Of a stretch of DNA of 59,105 bases, positions 33,650 through 42,738 are shown piece by piece. The first letter of the stretch is position 1; the number at the start of each line of letters is the position of its first letter. The notes below the pieces were generated by a model that saw nothing but the letters and a program-made list of their open reading frames with translations, was not told the DNA's origin and did not search any database. A program made the translations under genes and the position numbers. Source of the stretch: an uncultured Rhodospirillales bacterium (GTDB lineage Bacteria > Pseudomonadota > Alphaproteobacteria > Acetobacterales > Acetobacteraceae); the NCBI GenBank assembly GCA_903927465.1, contig CAIYMY010000081.1:1-59105 (forward strand), in the 5' to 3' direction.

Positions 33650-35474
33650 AACGCCCGCCCGCCCGCGCAGCACCAAAGCATCCAAGCGCCGGGAAAAACT
33701 GCTGCGCGGCATTCCGGTTTCCCCCGGCATCGCCATCGGCCCCGCTTTTGACACAAGCGAAGCCCCGGCAGATGCGCCGCGCCGGCGCATCACAACTGAG
33801 GCGATTGAAGCCGAACGCCAGCGCCTGGCCGATGCGGTGGCGTTTTCACGGAAGCAAGTCACCAAGCTGAAAACCCGCATCGCGATCCTGCCAGAAGAAG
33901 CGCAGGAAGAAATCGCGCCCTTGCTTGATGCGCATTTGCTCATGCTCGGCAATTCGCGGCTAATCCGCGGCGCGCGCAAACGGATTGAAACCGAATTGCT
34001 TGCCGCCGAAACCGCCATCACCGATGAAGCGGCAGCAATTTCGGATGCCATCCTGGGCACGAAGGATGATGATCGCGCTGGGCTTTCGCGCCGGGCGACG
34101 GAAGTGCGCGATATTGCGCGGCGCGTCACGCGCAACCTGACCGCGACGCCTTTTCGCAGCCTGAAGAACCTGCCCGAAGGCTGCATCCTGATTGCCGAGG
34201 AACTCACGCCCTCAGACGCCGCACTATTGGACCCGGCGCGCATTGCAGGGGTTGCGACCGATGAGGGCGGCGCGGATGGCCATACCGCCATCATGCTGCG
34301 CGCGCTTGGCATTCCTTCTGTGCTTGGCGTGCCGGGGCTGACGGAATCGGTGCGGCGCGATGATGTGGTAGTGTTGGACGGTGCAGCGGGGACTATCGCC
34401 ATTCACCCGGAAGCGGCGACGCTGACGGCTGCGAAGGAAAAGCTGGCCGCTTATGCGCGGGAACGTGCGCGGCTTGGGCGGCTTCGTCGCCTGCCAGCCG
34501 TGACCACCGATGGCGAAGCCGTGGAATTACAGGCCAATCTGGAAATTCCACAGGAATTGCCGCTGATCGCGCAAGCCGGCGCGCAGGGTATTGGGCTGCT
34601 GCGTACCGAATTCCTGTTCATGAATCGCGAGGATTTGCCCGATGAGGAAGCGCAATGCGCGGCCTATCGCCAAATCCTGGAAGCCATGGGCCAGGACCCG
34701 GTGACCATTCGCGTACTGGATTGGGGTGGGGAGAAAGATATCGCGGCCCTTGCCGAAGGGGTCGCGCCGACGCATGCCGGTGCCAATCCAGCGCTTGGGC
34801 TGCGCGGCATCAGGTTATTGCTGCGCCGGCCGGAATTGCTGGAAGTGCAATTCGCCGCGATTTTGCGCGTGGCGGCAGAATTGCCGGATGGCCAGGTGCG
34901 GCTTTTGCTGCCGATGGTGACGATCCCTGAGGAAATGAAGCAGGCGCGCGATATTTTTGATCGCGTCGCGCGGCGGCTCCGCCGACGGGGTGACAAGCTG
35001 CCCGAAAAATTGCCTTTGCTGGGCGCCATGATTGAAACGCCAGGTGCGGCGCTGGCCGCCGATGCGATTGCGCTGGAAGCGGATTTCTTTTCAATCGGCA
35101 GCAATGATCTGGCGATGTATACGCTGGCCGTTGATCGTGGCGATGCGGAAGTGGCGTATCTTTATGACCCGCTGCACCCCGCCGTGCTGCGGCTGATGCA
35201 ATTCGCCACCGAAGCGGCGCTCAGGCTGCGCATGCCGGTTTCGATTTGCGGGGAAATGGCGGGTAATCCGCAGCTTATTCCTTTATTGCTTGGGCTTGGG
35301 ATTCGCAGTTTTTCGATGAATGCATCGGCCATTCCGCGCGTGAAGCAGGCGGTGCGCGGGCTTGATATCGGTGATTGCGCGCGCTTCGCCCGCCGCGTGA
35401 TGGAACAAAGCGACCCGGCGCGGATACGCGAATTGGTGGCGGGGTTTGCCGCGGGGGCGGGTGATCGCGGTTAG
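33639..35474 (+). CDS. ptsI: Phosphoenolpyruvate-protein phosphotransferase (enzyme I)
   Basis: 611 residues from ATG 33639, overlapping HPr by eleven bases. There is no GAF domain, so it is EI rather than EI-Ntr. The N-terminal part starts LLRGIPVSPGIAIGPAF. The phosphohistidine region is GVATDEGGADGHTAIMLRAL with His215; the usual TSH tripeptide is DGH here. The PEP-binding barrel shows GIGLLRTEFLFMNREDLPDE, NPALGLRGIRLLL, MVTIPEEMKQAR, EADFFSIGSNDLAMYTLAVD and the catalytic Cys in VSICGEMAGNPQLIPLLLGL. It takes phosphate from PEP to HPr and starts the regulatory cascade. It is the last gene of the operon and convergent with 35483-36310. Confidence 0.95.
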   Translation: MRSETPARPRSTKASKRREKLLRGIPVSPGIAIGPAFDTSEAPADAPRRRITTEAIEAERQRLADAVAFSRKQVTKLKTRIAILPEEAQEEIAPLLDAHLLMLGNSRLIRGARKRIETELLAAETAITDEAAAISDAILGTKDDDRAGLSRRATEVRDIARRVTRNLTATPFRSLKNLPEGCILIAEELTPSDAALLDPARIAGVATDEGGADGHTAIMLRALGIPSVLGVPGLTESVRRDDVVVLDGAAGTIAIHPEAATLTAAKEKLAAYARERARLGRLRRLPAVTTDGEAVELQANLEIPQELPLIAQAGAQGIGLLRTEFLFMNREDLPDEEAQCAAYRQILEAMGQDPVTIRVLDWGGEKDIAALAEGVAPTHAGANPALGLRGIRLLLRRPELLEVQFAAILRVAAELPDGQVRLLLPMVTIPEEMKQARDIFDRVARRLRRRGDKLPEKLPLLGAMIETPGAALAADAIALEADFFSIGSNDLAMYTLAVDRGDAEVAYLYDPLHPAVLRLMQFATEAALRLRMPVSICGEMAGNPQLIPLLLGLGIRSFSMNASAIPRVKQAVRGLDIGDCARFARRVMEQSDPARIRELVAGFAAGAGDRG

Positions 35475-35482
35475 GTGCGGCG

Positions 35483-36310
35483 CTATTCGGCGTTGTCGTA
35501 AATCAGAACGGGATTGATGGTTTCGGATGGGCGCGGCCCCCCGCGGACGGGCGGCACAGCCACTTCCGGGCCGCGCACAATGAAAGACGTCAAAAGCTGA
35601 TCAAGGCCGTCGCGTATCCTGCGCCATTGGGCCAATTGGCGGCGGTCCAGCGATGTCTGCACCACGAGGCCGCGAAAAACGCGGTACCATTGGCAGCTGA
35701 TGGGCTGGAAAGGCGTTTCGGTAGGCTGCTGATCAAAACGCGGGCTCACATTGCAATCAAAGAATTCCGGCCATTCCTCGCCAGTTTCCGGATTGCGGGC
35801 CAGTTCGACCGGCTTGAAGATATCGCGCGGCAACGGGCGGGTTTCCGCCGGGCTGCCGCGCGCCGGGAAATAGATCAACCCATCAGGCGGCGCTGGACCA
35901 TTGGGGCCATCCAGATGGGTGCTCGCCTCCTTGGTTTGCACTATGCCGAGGGTGTGGCGGTCGCTTAGGATGCCGCTGACGTGCGCGGCTGAGCTTGAAT
36001 TCCAGGCGACACTGACGCGCACGCGCATCGCCTCCCGCCAGTAACGTTCCGGCGGCAGGCCAATCAGGCGAATCGGGGCCAGGTTATCCACGCGGAGGCC
36101 AAGATCGAAGGACCCATCGCCATCGCGGATATGCAAATGCGCCCGCGGGATGCGAAAGACGATGCCCCGCACCTCGGTCTCCATCGCCACCACGCGGCGT
36201 TCCTGCGCCAGCGCTGACTGGAAGGGCCACAGCATCGCAAGCAGCAGTAACACCAGGCTTGCCGTGACCGGCATGGATTTGGCTGTGGTCACAGCGAAAA
36301 CCCGCATCAT
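35483..36310 (-). CDS. Unknown secreted protein downstream of azlCD
   Basis: 275 residues. The start is the first of two tandem ATG codons (36310), overlapping the azlD stop by ATGA. A signal peptide is clear: a short charged front, a hydrophobic run VTASLVLLLLAMLWPF, then QSALAQ as the likely cleavage site. The mature part is beta-rich without recognised motifs; it contains GIVFRIPRAHLHIRDGDGSF, PIRLIGLPPERYWREAM, HLDGPNGPAPPDGLIYFPAR and two cysteines (FFDCNV and ISCQWY) that could form a disulfide. I do not recognise the family. Translational coupling to azlCD may be incidental. Confidence 0.75.
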   Translation of the reverse strand: MMRVFAVTTAKSMPVTASLVLLLLAMLWPFQSALAQERRVVAMETEVRGIVFRIPRAHLHIRDGDGSFDLGLRVDNLAPIRLIGLPPERYWREAMRVRVSVAWNSSSAAHVSGILSDRHTLGIVQTKEASTHLDGPNGPAPPDGLIYFPARGSPAETRPLPRDIFKPVELARNPETGEEWPEFFDCNVSPRFDQQPTETPFQPISCQWYRVFRGLVVQTSLDRRQLAQWRRIRDGLDQLLTSFIVRGPEVAVPPVRGGPRPSETINPVLIYDNAE

Positions 36311-36639
36311 GCCACCCCCGCCAGTATCGCCCGCAGTGCCAGCATCGCGGCCACCCCCACCAATAGCGCCGGCAGCAGATTGCGCCCAAAGCCCAGGCAC
36401 ACCGCAACGCCAACCCCAAGCCCGAAAAGCCGCGCTGCCAGTGGCACATCGGCCAGCGCCCCGCTTGGTGCAATGATCGCCAGCATCACAAAGGCCGCGA
36501 GTGTTGCCTGCGCAATCGCCGTCGCCCAGGCAATCACGGGATGATCGCCACCAAGCCCGCCCGCCAGCCAAACGCCCGCACTCCTCAGCAACAGGCAGGC
36601 AAGGGCAGTCAGCGCGAGGGCGATATCAGCGTTGTCCAC
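36307..36639 (-). CDS. azlD: AzlD-type branched-chain amino acid transport subunit
   Basis: 110 residues from GTG 36639, preceded by GGGGACGC and overlapping azlC by 14 bases; this gives the usual AzlD length. It is a small membrane protein with about four hydrophobic helices (ADIALALTALACLLLRSAG, AWATAIAQATLAAFVMLAII, LFGLGVGVAVCLGF, LLPALLVGVAAMLALRAILA). It works with AzlC to export branched-chain amino acids or analogues. Confidence 0.88.
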   Translation of the reverse strand: MDNADIALALTALACLLLRSAGVWLAGGLGGDHPVIAWATAIAQATLAAFVMLAIIAPSGALADVPLAARLFGLGVGVAVCLGFGRNLLPALLVGVAAMLALRAILAGVA

Positions 36640-37339
36640 GCTTGCGTCCCCACAAGAAGGCCGCGGTGCCGCCAATAATCCCCGCCGCCAAAAGCCCCAT
36701 GGAGGATGGCAAGATGATTGTCAGCCCCGCCGCAGCCGCACCGCACAAAATGGCGCGGCGCGGCGCGGGCTTGTCCAGATCCGCCGCCAATAGCAGCGCG
36801 TAATAGAGCGGATTGACGAATAACAGCGCCGCGCGCGCGTGATCATCCAGCATGCCCGCCACGTAAAACCCCGCGAGTGCCGCAAACCCCGCCACCACCC
36901 AGCTTGTCAGGCCAAAGCCCAGAAACCAGGAGAGCCTGACGGAAGCTGCGATTTCGGGAAAGGCGCGCATCGCCGCCGCCCAAGGTGTCACGGCGATGAA
37001 GGGAATAGCGGGGATCAGGCGCTTGCGCTCTGCCACGCCAAAAAGCGGCGTGATGGCAATCGCCATGGGCAGAAAGCGCGCATTCACCGCAATGGCACCC
37101 ATCACGGCCGGCAGAATGCCGCCGATGAAACCCGTGCTGGCAGCTTGCACCAGCACCAATTGCCCTGGCATGCCGTAAATCGCCCAACACGCCAGCAGCG
37201 CCCAGCCTGGCGAAAGCCCGGCTTCGCGCACGGCAGCACCGAAGGCGAGGAAGGTCGCCGCCATGGCAACGCCCGCAGCACCCACCGCATCGCGCGCGCC
37301 AAACAGCGCCGCACCACGGGATGAGGTGACACTACCCAT
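36626..37339 (-). CDS. azlC: AzlC-type branched-chain amino acid exporter, large subunit
   Basis: 237 residues, about six to seven hydrophobic helices. Family motifs include AGLSPGWALLACWAIYGMPG, QLVLVQAASTGFIGGILPAV, NARFLPMAIAITPLFGV, FLGFGLTSWVVAGF and NPLYYALLLAADLD. It lies 47 bases from the end of the large helicase gene and overlaps azlD. AzlCD complexes export leucine-type amino acids and toxic analogues; no regulator gene (azlB-like) is adjacent. Confidence 0.92.
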   Translation of the reverse strand: MGSVTSSRGAALFGARDAVGAAGVAMAATFLAFGAAVREAGLSPGWALLACWAIYGMPGQLVLVQAASTGFIGGILPAVMGAIAVNARFLPMAIAITPLFGVAERKRLIPAIPFIAVTPWAAAMRAFPEIAASVRLSWFLGFGLTSWVVAGFAALAGFYVAGMLDDHARAALLFVNPLYYALLLAADLDKPAPRRAILCGAAAAGLTIILPSSMGLLAAGIIGGTAAFLWGRKRGQR

Positions 37340-37385
37340 TCGCGCGCGAATGGATAACAGCGTATGGCGAAGCAGCCTTCATGCG

Positions 37386-40300
37386 CTAAAGCTTCACTGC
37401 CCCAGCGCCAATCAGCCCTGCCAGACGCGCTGCGATGGCCGTAGCGGCATTGGCATCCAACCCCAGCAGGCGATGAATACCGGCGCCGAGTTCCGCTTCT
37501 GTCGTTGCGGGGCGCAGCGCCAAAAGTTTTTCGGCAGCAACAGCAATTTCGCGCGGAGAAACCGCCGCAGCGCGGCGCAAATGGGCGCCGGCCGCGCGAC
37601 GATCCCGTGGCGTAATCGCGGCACCTTCGGCCAGCAGAAAACCCTGTTCTTCCTTCACGCCATGCAATTGCCGCGCGAGCGCAAGCGCTTGGCGCAGCGC
37701 ATCGCGCGCTGGTGTAGGCAGCGCTTCCAAAGCCCAGAGCAAGCGCACGCGTTCGCCGAGGCTCTCAGTCGTGATCGGCGCTTCAACGTTGATAATTTCC
37801 GCAAGAATACCGGCCAAAGTCGCGAAGGGCACATCGGCAATGGCGGTGTCCTTCGGCACCTCCGGCGCGGCTTCGCGGTAGGGCTCAGCCAGGCCGGTTT
37901 CCGGTGCGGGTGCTGCTGCTTCAGGCGTGGTGGCGGGCGCGGCGCCAAGCAGGGCAGCGATGCGCGCCGCCTCGGCCTCTGGCCTGCCATACCAGGAAAG
38001 CGACCAGGCGCGCGTGAGCTTCCAGCCCATGGCTTGCAGCGCGCTATCGCGGCCCCTTTCACGATCGCGCGCGCAACGCAGCGCCGCCCAATCCCCCGCA
38101 TCGGCTTCAATGCCCAACACGTAATTGCCGGACTCTCGCGCGGCAACATCCAGGAATAGCCCCGCCATGCCAACGCGCGGCACGGCTTCCTTGCCAGCGG
38201 CTTCAACGGCTTTGCCTATGGCGGCGGCCAAAGGCGCGGCTTGGATTCTTGCAGCAGTCGCGCGCGGTGCCTCCCCCGCCGCAGCGAAGGCAAGGAAGGT
38301 TTTGAGTGTCGCCACCCCGCGCCCCGAAGCGCGAGCGAGGTCAATGTCATCTGCACCGATTGAAGAAAACACGATGCAACGCTTCTTGGCACGCGTGATC
38401 AGTACATTCAGCCGGCGCTCACCCCCATCGGCAGAAAGTGGGCCGAAGCGCATGGCAAGCTTGCCATCAGCGCCGCGCCCGTAACCAACCGAAATTATGA
38501 TCGAATCACGTTCATCGCCCTGAACGTTTTCCAGGTTCTTCACGAAGAAGGGTTCATCCGTATGGGCGGCGAAGAACGCTTCCGTATCCGGGTTGTCACG
38601 CCGCGCGGCTTCAACGGCATTCAGGATCGCATCACGCTGACGGATGGAAAACGCCGCGACACCCAAGGTATCGCCGGGCGTCTCCCGCGCATGGGCGATG
38701 ACAGCTTCAGCCACTGCGCGCGCTTCTTCCGCATTGGTGCCGGTGCCGCCCGTATCAAACCGTCCTTCAACGCGGCGGAGTGAAAGCCCAAGCGCGGCTG
38801 AGCGTGCGCGCGGCGATGGCAGTACGAAAAGCCGGCCATCGTAGAATTCCGCGTTGGATGTCGCGATCAGGCTTTCATGCCGGCTGCGATAATGCCAGCG
38901 CAGCATGGCCGATGGCAGGCCGCGCGCATTGCAAAGCCCCAAGATGCTTTCCACATCCCGCGCCGCGACAACATCGCCACTATTTTCAGCAGCTTCTTCG
39001 CCTTCCTCACCTGTCATGCGCTGAAAGAAGCGCGTGGGCGGCATTTGCTTGTCATCACCCACCACCACCACCTGCCGGCAGCGCGCAATGGCGCCGAGTG
39101 CATCCACAGGCTCCACCTGGCTCGCTTCATCAATGACCAACAAATCAAAGGAAAGCCCGGGCTTCAGCCCATGCGGGGGGCTCAGGAATTGCGCAACCGA
39201 AAGCGGGCTCATCATGAAAATCGGCTTGGCTTTTTGCACTGCCTGGGAAGCACGCAAAAGCAATTCGCGCACCGGCAAATGGCCGCGCTTCTTTTCCATC
39301 TCTCCGCGCAGAACCGTCATGCCGGGCGCGCCATCACGCACTTCTTTCACGCGCTGCGCATGGGCATAGGCCGCTTCCGCACGAGTCAGTGTAATGCGCG
39401 CGCGATCGGCTTCGCGAAAATCCTCAACCAACCGATCCGCCGCCGCACCATCAAAAGCCGCCAATTCCGGGTGCTGCGCCATGGCAGTGCGGAGCAAGGC
39501 TTCATACAACGCGAAGGAAAACACATGCTCCGCCGCTTCGGGCGCGACGCGGCCATCAGCCAAGCGCTCCAGCAAGGGCTCCAGCCCCGCAGCCGAGGCT
39601 GCAGCGCGGCGCCAGCCAAGCCAGGCATCAAGCGCTTCCGGCGCCGCCGCCCAATCGCCCAAGCGTGTGGCAAGTGCGGCAAAGGAGGGTTCATCCGCGC
39701 CAAACGCGATGCGCACATCAAGCTTCGTTGCCTGCTGCAATTCCCCAAAGGCATCGAGTGCGGCTTGCAGCGGCGCGGCCTCGGCCGGCTTGGCGCCATT
39801 CGCGAGCGCCGCCAGCGCCGCCGCGCCATGGGTTTTGCACCACGCAAGCAAGGCGGTCAGCGGCGCGGGATCACTGGCTTCCCCCTGCCAAAGCGTGCCG
39901 AAGGCCCCGCGGCCCATTGCATCGCCCTGGCGCAAGGCCTCACGTGCGGCCTGCCCGGCCAGCGCGGCATCAAGCGCCGGCAGCGGGTTTTCCGCATCGC
40001 GCGCAATGCGCGCCGCGAGCGTTTTAGCATCGCGCCGTGCGCCAGAAAGAAAACCGAAAACCCCACCTGCTTCGGCAAGCGTAGCGCGCGCTTCGACAAT
40101 GTCAGCAACATCCAAAGCACCCGGTAAAAGCTGCGGATCGGCCTTGGCTTTTTGCACAGCGCCCAGCGCCTGCACCAAAGCTTCCAGCGGTGCCACATCC
40201 CCAGCCCAGGCTTCATGCTTAAGTGCCGCCGCGTCATGTACCGGAGCCGCGAGCAAGGCCGGGCGCAAGGCAAGCGCGCTTTCCGCCGCCTTCGGTCCGG

Positions 40301-41897
40301 CCTCCGCGCCAAGCGCCGCACCTGCCGCCGCAAAGGCACGAATCCACGCAGTCAGCCTGCCCAGTAGCCGGTCCGCATCGGCGGGGCCGATATCGGCCAT
40401 CACGCCGCGCCAGGGGCTTTGCGCGCCGCCATCCGCCGCATAGCCGGCCAGCAGCTTGATCGCATCGCGGCGCGCTTCAATCGCCGCTGCATCCCATTCC
40501 GTGACATTCACGGAAAAATCTGGCGCCGCCACACCGCGTTGCCGCAAGCCAACCAGCGCGCCAATCACCTGATGCAGCGCCATGCCCGAAGCGCCAACCG
40601 TTCCGCGCATCGCCGCCGCATGGCGGTTGATCCGCCCGCGCAGCGACCCCAGACGGCGCACCACTGCTTCGCGCTCCGGCTTGGGCGGCATGGGCAAGGA
40701 AAGTGTCGCGCGCAATTCATCCAGCACCGCGCGCTTTGATTGCTTTTCCGAATGCAATTCCAGGCAGGCAGCGCCAAGGCCAATACTCTCCAGCCGGCGC
40801 TTTACCACTTCAAGGGCGGCGAGTTTCTCAGCCACGAACAAGACGCTTCGACCATCCAGCACCGCCTGGGCGATGATATTGCTGATGGTCTGGCTTTTGC
40901 CGGTGCCGGGCGGACCCTGGATCACCACATGCCCGCCACGCCGCACGGCTTCCGCAGCCAAAGCCTGGCTGCCATCCACATCCATCACATGGTCAAGCCG
41001 CTCCACCGGGATTTCCACATCCACATCGGCGTCATCGGCAAAAATTGGCGGGATGGTGAGTGCTTCGCCACCCACCAGCGCGCGCACCATAGGGTGATCA
41101 GCAAGGCCTGGATTTTCTTCTGGCCCCAAATCCCGCCACATGAGGAATTTGGCGAAAGAAAAAAGCCCGATCGCAAGCGCATCCGCGTCCACACGCCAAT
41201 GCTCGCGCTCCGCCACCAGCGCTGCGACGGCTTCCGCCCAGGCGGTTGGCGTATAGGCCTCAGCATCAAAATCCGGCAGCGTCGCCTTGAAATTCACCTT
41301 GAGCATTTCGCGGAGCGACAGGTTCTCCGCGATATCCCCCGCCGCGCCGCGCAGCTTGAAATTCTGCGAAACCCCTTCGCGTTCCAGCGCCACCGGCAGC
41401 AGCGCCAAAGGGGCGCGGCGTTCGGTCTCGGGCGTCGCAGGATCGCGCCAGATCAGCGCGCCGAGCGCCAGGTACAGTGTTGGCACGCCGGTTTCTTCGC
41501 GTGCCGTGCGTGCATCCTGCATGATGTCGCGCAGCCGGCGCACAAGGTCTGTCGGCGGTAGCTGCACGCGCAGCCTGTCATCGCGCTGATAGTCTTCGCG
41601 TGCGGCATCGACTTTGGCATTGCCAACACCTTCCGCCTTCACCTTCACGCTACGCGCACGGCGCGGCTTGCCGGGGCTGGCTTCTTCCGGCGCGGCTTCT
41701 GGCGCGGTGGCCGAGGCCTCAAAGCCAAAGGCGCGGCCCGCTTGCAGCGCGCCAAGGACAAAATCCGCGTCCTCATCATCAATAATCATGACGCCGCGAG
41801 ATGTGCCGGGCTTCGGCAGGGACAGCAGCCGGTTGCGCGTGGAAAGGTCCAAAAGCCCCCGGCGGGCTTCTTCCAGCGCGGCGCGAAGATCCGTCAT
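37386..41897 (-). CDS. DUF4011 - superfamily I helicase - Vsr-like nuclease - DUF3320 protein
   Basis: 1503 residues, the largest gene here. Domain order: DUF4011 from the start (LLDLSTRNRLLSL), Walker A VIQGPPGTGKSQTISNII at about 326-343, a 580-residue helical insert, then Walker B FDLLVIDEASQVEPVDAL with D923-E924, GDDKQMPPTRFF at 947, LRWHYRSRHESLIATSNAEF, QGDERDSIIISVGYG at 1126, and LNVLITRAKKR at 1163. A Vsr/MTES_1575-type endonuclease fold follows at about 1226-1305 (FLDVAA, LGIEAD), then a DUF3320-like segment (IINVEAPITTESLGERVRLL). DUF4011-helicase-Vsr proteins have been reported as anti-phage genes (hhe). The start ATG is four bases after a 53-residue membrane protein gene. Confidence 0.92.
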   Translation of the reverse strand: MTDLRAALEEARRGLLDLSTRNRLLSLPKPGTSRGVMIIDDEDADFVLGALQAGRAFGFEASATAPEAAPEEASPGKPRRARSVKVKAEGVGNAKVDAAREDYQRDDRLRVQLPPTDLVRRLRDIMQDARTAREETGVPTLYLALGALIWRDPATPETERRAPLALLPVALEREGVSQNFKLRGAAGDIAENLSLREMLKVNFKATLPDFDAEAYTPTAWAEAVAALVAEREHWRVDADALAIGLFSFAKFLMWRDLGPEENPGLADHPMVRALVGGEALTIPPIFADDADVDVEIPVERLDHVMDVDGSQALAAEAVRRGGHVVIQGPPGTGKSQTISNIIAQAVLDGRSVLFVAEKLAALEVVKRRLESIGLGAACLELHSEKQSKRAVLDELRATLSLPMPPKPEREAVVRRLGSLRGRINRHAAAMRGTVGASGMALHQVIGALVGLRQRGVAAPDFSVNVTEWDAAAIEARRDAIKLLAGYAADGGAQSPWRGVMADIGPADADRLLGRLTAWIRAFAAAGAALGAEAGPKAAESALALRPALLAAPVHDAAALKHEAWAGDVAPLEALVQALGAVQKAKADPQLLPGALDVADIVEARATLAEAGGVFGFLSGARRDAKTLAARIARDAENPLPALDAALAGQAAREALRQGDAMGRGAFGTLWQGEASDPAPLTALLAWCKTHGAAALAALANGAKPAEAAPLQAALDAFGELQQATKLDVRIAFGADEPSFAALATRLGDWAAAPEALDAWLGWRRAAASAAGLEPLLERLADGRVAPEAAEHVFSFALYEALLRTAMAQHPELAAFDGAAADRLVEDFREADRARITLTRAEAAYAHAQRVKEVRDGAPGMTVLRGEMEKKRGHLPVRELLLRASQAVQKAKPIFMMSPLSVAQFLSPPHGLKPGLSFDLLVIDEASQVEPVDALGAIARCRQVVVVGDDKQMPPTRFFQRMTGEEGEEAAENSGDVVAARDVESILGLCNARGLPSAMLRWHYRSRHESLIATSNAEFYDGRLFVLPSPRARSAALGLSLRRVEGRFDTGGTGTNAEEARAVAEAVIAHARETPGDTLGVAAFSIRQRDAILNAVEAARRDNPDTEAFFAAHTDEPFFVKNLENVQGDERDSIIISVGYGRGADGKLAMRFGPLSADGGERRLNVLITRAKKRCIVFSSIGADDIDLARASGRGVATLKTFLAFAAAGEAPRATAARIQAAPLAAAIGKAVEAAGKEAVPRVGMAGLFLDVAARESGNYVLGIEADAGDWAALRCARDRERGRDSALQAMGWKLTRAWSLSWYGRPEAEAARIAALLGAAPATTPEAAAPAPETGLAEPYREAAPEVPKDTAIADVPFATLAGILAEIINVEAPITTESLGERVRLLWALEALPTPARDALRQALALARQLHGVKEEQGFLLAEGAAITPRDRRAAGAHLRRAAAVSPREIAVAAEKLLALRPATTEAELGAGIHRLLGLDANAATAIAARLAGLIGAGAVKL

Positions 41898-41901
41898 GTG
41901 A

Positions 41902-42063
41902 TTATTTTTTCCGGAAGGCGAAGGTGATCAGCAGCACGCAGCCGACCAGCGCCAGAATGGCCATCATGCCCTGGACAACTTCGAAATTCGGGGAGTCGCG
42001 ATGGATGAAAATGGACGCAGCCGCGGCGCCCATCATCATCAGGGTTTGCAGTATCCATTCCAT
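41902..42063 (-). CDS. Small two-helix membrane protein just upstream of the DUF4011 helicase
   Basis: A 53-residue gene, easily missed because of its size. ATG 42063 follows GAGGGGCGCTTGG, a good ribosome-binding site, and the stop TAA at 41902-41904 is four bases before the helicase ATG. The protein starts MEWILQTLMMMGAAAASIFI (first hydrophobic segment), has a polar link HRDSPNFE, a second segment VVQGMMAILALVGCVLLIT, and a basic end FAFRKK. The GGAAAA that may serve the helicase ribosome-binding site overlaps its last codons, so the two genes look translationally coupled. No family is recognised. The alternative frame 41894-42082 lacks hydrophobic or family character and was not chosen. 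Confidence 0.72.
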   Translation of the reverse strand: MEWILQTLMMMGAAAASIFIHRDSPNFEVVQGMMAILALVGCVLLITFAFRKK

Positions 42064-42150
42064 CCAAGCGCCCCTCACCCATCGGCCGCGGCGGGTGCCA
42101 CAGCCGAGAGGCAGTCTGGCATATCCGCCGGGTCAGTCGAAGGGTGATTT

Positions 42151-42675
42151 TCAGGTGGCTGACGGCGGGCCGGGCAGCATACGGTTTTCCAAGGCCTCGA
42201 TACGGCCAAGGGATGCCTTAAGCAGCGAAATCAACTCCGCCACCTGCTGTTCGCGCAGCAGGTCCAGTTTTTCATGCAGGAGGCTGATTTCAGCCTCGGC
42301 ACGGATATTCACCTGGTAATCGGCAATGGACCGGATGCGGTCTATATCTGACTGGCGGTTCTGGCTCATCATGATGATGGGCGCCGTATAGGCCGCCTGG
42401 AAGGACAGCATCAGGTTCAGCAGGATGAAGGGATAGGGGTCCCAGGCATTACTGCCAAAGGCCGCGTTTGCGATCAGCCAAGCCACCAATAGCCCGGACT
42501 GGATCAGGATAAAGCGCCAGGACCCGACTATTGCCGCCACCAGGTCGGAAAGCCTTTCGCCGAGCGTCAGCGGCGGCGCCGGTCCTTCGCCGCGCCGCCT
42601 TTCCCGGGCGCGCGACAGGGCCGTGCGCAAATGGATATGTCGGCGGTGATGATGCGCTTCGGGATGCTCGGCCAT
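42151..42675 (-). CDS. DUF1003 family membrane protein
   Basis: 174 residues from ATG 42675 (AGGGGGAATTCTGC upstream). A His-rich front (EAHHHRRHIH) and charged region precede the DUF1003 core: GERLSDLVAAIVGSWRFILI, WDPYPFILLNLMLSFQAAY and TAPIIMMSQNRQSDIDR. Two membrane segments are followed by a coiled-coil tail (EAEISLLHEKLDLLREQQVA). The DxxR-containing MSQNRQSDIDR loop is the most conserved part of the family. Its function is not established. It is upstream of the small membrane protein and helicase genes on the same strand, 87 bases away, but could be independently transcribed. Confidence 0.9.
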   Translation of the reverse strand: MAEHPEAHHHRRHIHLRTALSRARERRRGEGPAPPLTLGERLSDLVAAIVGSWRFILIQSGLLVAWLIANAAFGSNAWDPYPFILLNLMLSFQAAYTAPIIMMSQNRQSDIDRIRSIADYQVNIRAEAEISLLHEKLDLLREQQVAELISLLKASLGRIEALENRMLPGPPSAT

Positions 42676-42738
42676 GCAGAATTCCCCCTGCAAAGCGCGC
42701 AGGCTGCACCATTCACCCCGGCAGGAACATGATAAAAA

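Noticed and set aside
38877-40127. 416-codon plus-strand frame opposite the helicase
   Set aside because: It is antisense to the helicase coding strand and low in hydrophobic or motif structure.
41894-42082. 62-codon minus-strand frame overlapping the small membrane gene
   Set aside because: Another frame (41902-42063) has a ribosome-binding site, two membrane helices and a stop next to the helicase start; this one has none of these.
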